DNA from: Baffinella frigidus | Lineage: Eukaryota > Cryptophyceae > Cryptomonadales > Baffinellaceae | Assembly (NCBI GenBank): GCA_026770585.1 | Contig: MU646544.1 | Span: 498,947-510,190 of the forward strand | Length of the DNA stretch: 11,244 nucleotides | Reading direction: 5' to 3' | Shown here: positions 10,984 to 11,244 of the stretch, one piece after another | How the letters are laid out: the number at the start of each line of letters is the position of its first letter | Numbering within the stretch: the stretch's first letter is position 1 | Program-made: the position numbers and the translations under genes | Notes under the pieces: model-generated | Databases searched by the model: none | The model's input: only the letters and a program-made list of their open reading frames with translations | What the model was told of the DNA's origin: nothing

Positions 10984-11007
10984 CAGCAACACCCTCAGCT
11001 GCTCGGT
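10984..11007 (-). pseudogene. Exon 1 echo d (TEQLRVLL)
   Basis: 24 nt after ATGGCAG. It corresponds to echo a in the 610-bp duplication and has independent changes. Confidence 0.85.
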
Positions 11008-11089
11008 CTGCCATGGAAGACAGTGTGTGGGTTCACGTTGAAACCGTAGAGGCTACAGCATGGAACCTGCACCCCACACTCTACATCAT

Positions 11090-11122
11090 GACGCCCTGGA
11101 GCACCACCCGCAGCTTCTCAAT
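11090..11122 (-). pseudogene. Exon 1 echo e (IEKLRVVLQGV)
   Basis: 33 nt after ACACAG, followed by ATGATGTAG. It corresponds to echo b in the 610-bp duplication. Confidence 0.88.
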
Positions 11123-11125
11123 CTG

Positions 11126-11244
11126 TGTTTGGGGCATAGGGTTCAGGGATAGTGTAGGGGTTATGGTTTGGACAGTGGGGTTTGGGGTTTGGGGTTTGGG
11201 GTTTGGGGTTTGGGGTTTGGGGTTTGGGGTTTGGGGTTTGGGGT
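11126..11244. repeat. TTTGGGG array, perfect at the right edge
   Basis: Degenerate units lead into nine perfect TTTGGGG units (11181-11243) that run off the window. The homogeneous run suggests recent expansion. Confidence 0.93.

Larger units (their letters stand above)
10239..11127. repeat. Tandem duplication of about 610 bp upstream of exon 1
   Basis: The block about 10239-10517 (exon 1 start, gtttgggg repeats, gggacgttgt, tctgccatggaagacagtgt, gaaaccgtagag, ccccacactctacatcatga) recurs in the same order at about 10845-11125. Offsets are 614, 609 and 608 bp at three anchor points. Both copies lie in the intron before exon 1, apart from exon 1 itself, which forms the downstream edge of the first. 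Confidence 0.92.

Noticed and set aside
11126-11244. Chromosome end (telomere) at the right edge
   Set aside because: The array is TTTGGGG rather than TTTAGGG, other variants are scattered through introns, and the VWA8 gene must continue beyond it.

Overview
The window reads as nuclear DNA of a eukaryote. It holds small exons with strongly GC-rich third positions, canonical GT-AG introns, abundant TTTAGGG-type heptamer repeats, fold-back elements and a tRNA-like SINE. I see no bacterial operon, rRNA or CRISPR. TTTAGGG-type repeats fit a green-lineage alga, a dinoflagellate or a cryptophyte. All-GT donors argue mildly against a dinoflagellate. The species is not determined.

Main result: positions 3098-10271 of the minus strand carry the 3' part of a VWA8-like gene (von Willebrand factor A domain-containing protein 8). 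It is split into ten very small exons (47-165 nt) that occupy only 774 of 7174 bp. All nine introns are GT-AG, every phase matches, and the joined exons give 257 residues plus a stop with no frame break. The fragment runs from the linker before the VWA domain, through the whole MIDAS domain, to the natural C-terminus. The 5' part, with the AAA+ modules, would lie beyond position 11244.

Layout: 1-105 is the C-terminal end of an unrecognised plus-strand gene that converges on VWA8. Positions 106-3097 are intergenic and rich in repeats: heptamers, at least five fold-back (MITE-like) elements and a 21-bp minisatellite. Positions 3098-10271 are VWA8. Positions 10272-11244 are intron upstream of the first visible exon, a 610-bp tandem duplication ending in a perfect TTTGGGG array.

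The unusual biology is in the introns. Next to most exons lie one to eight decayed partial copies of that same exon ('exon echoes'), usually keeping the 3' splice site and the first codons. They sit inside tandem duplications, heptamer repeats and fold-back elements. Intron 2 is bracketed by a near-perfect direct repeat over its splice sites, as expected if a tandem duplication or insertion created it. The locus looks like a record of intron growth by repeated local duplication of splice-site segments.
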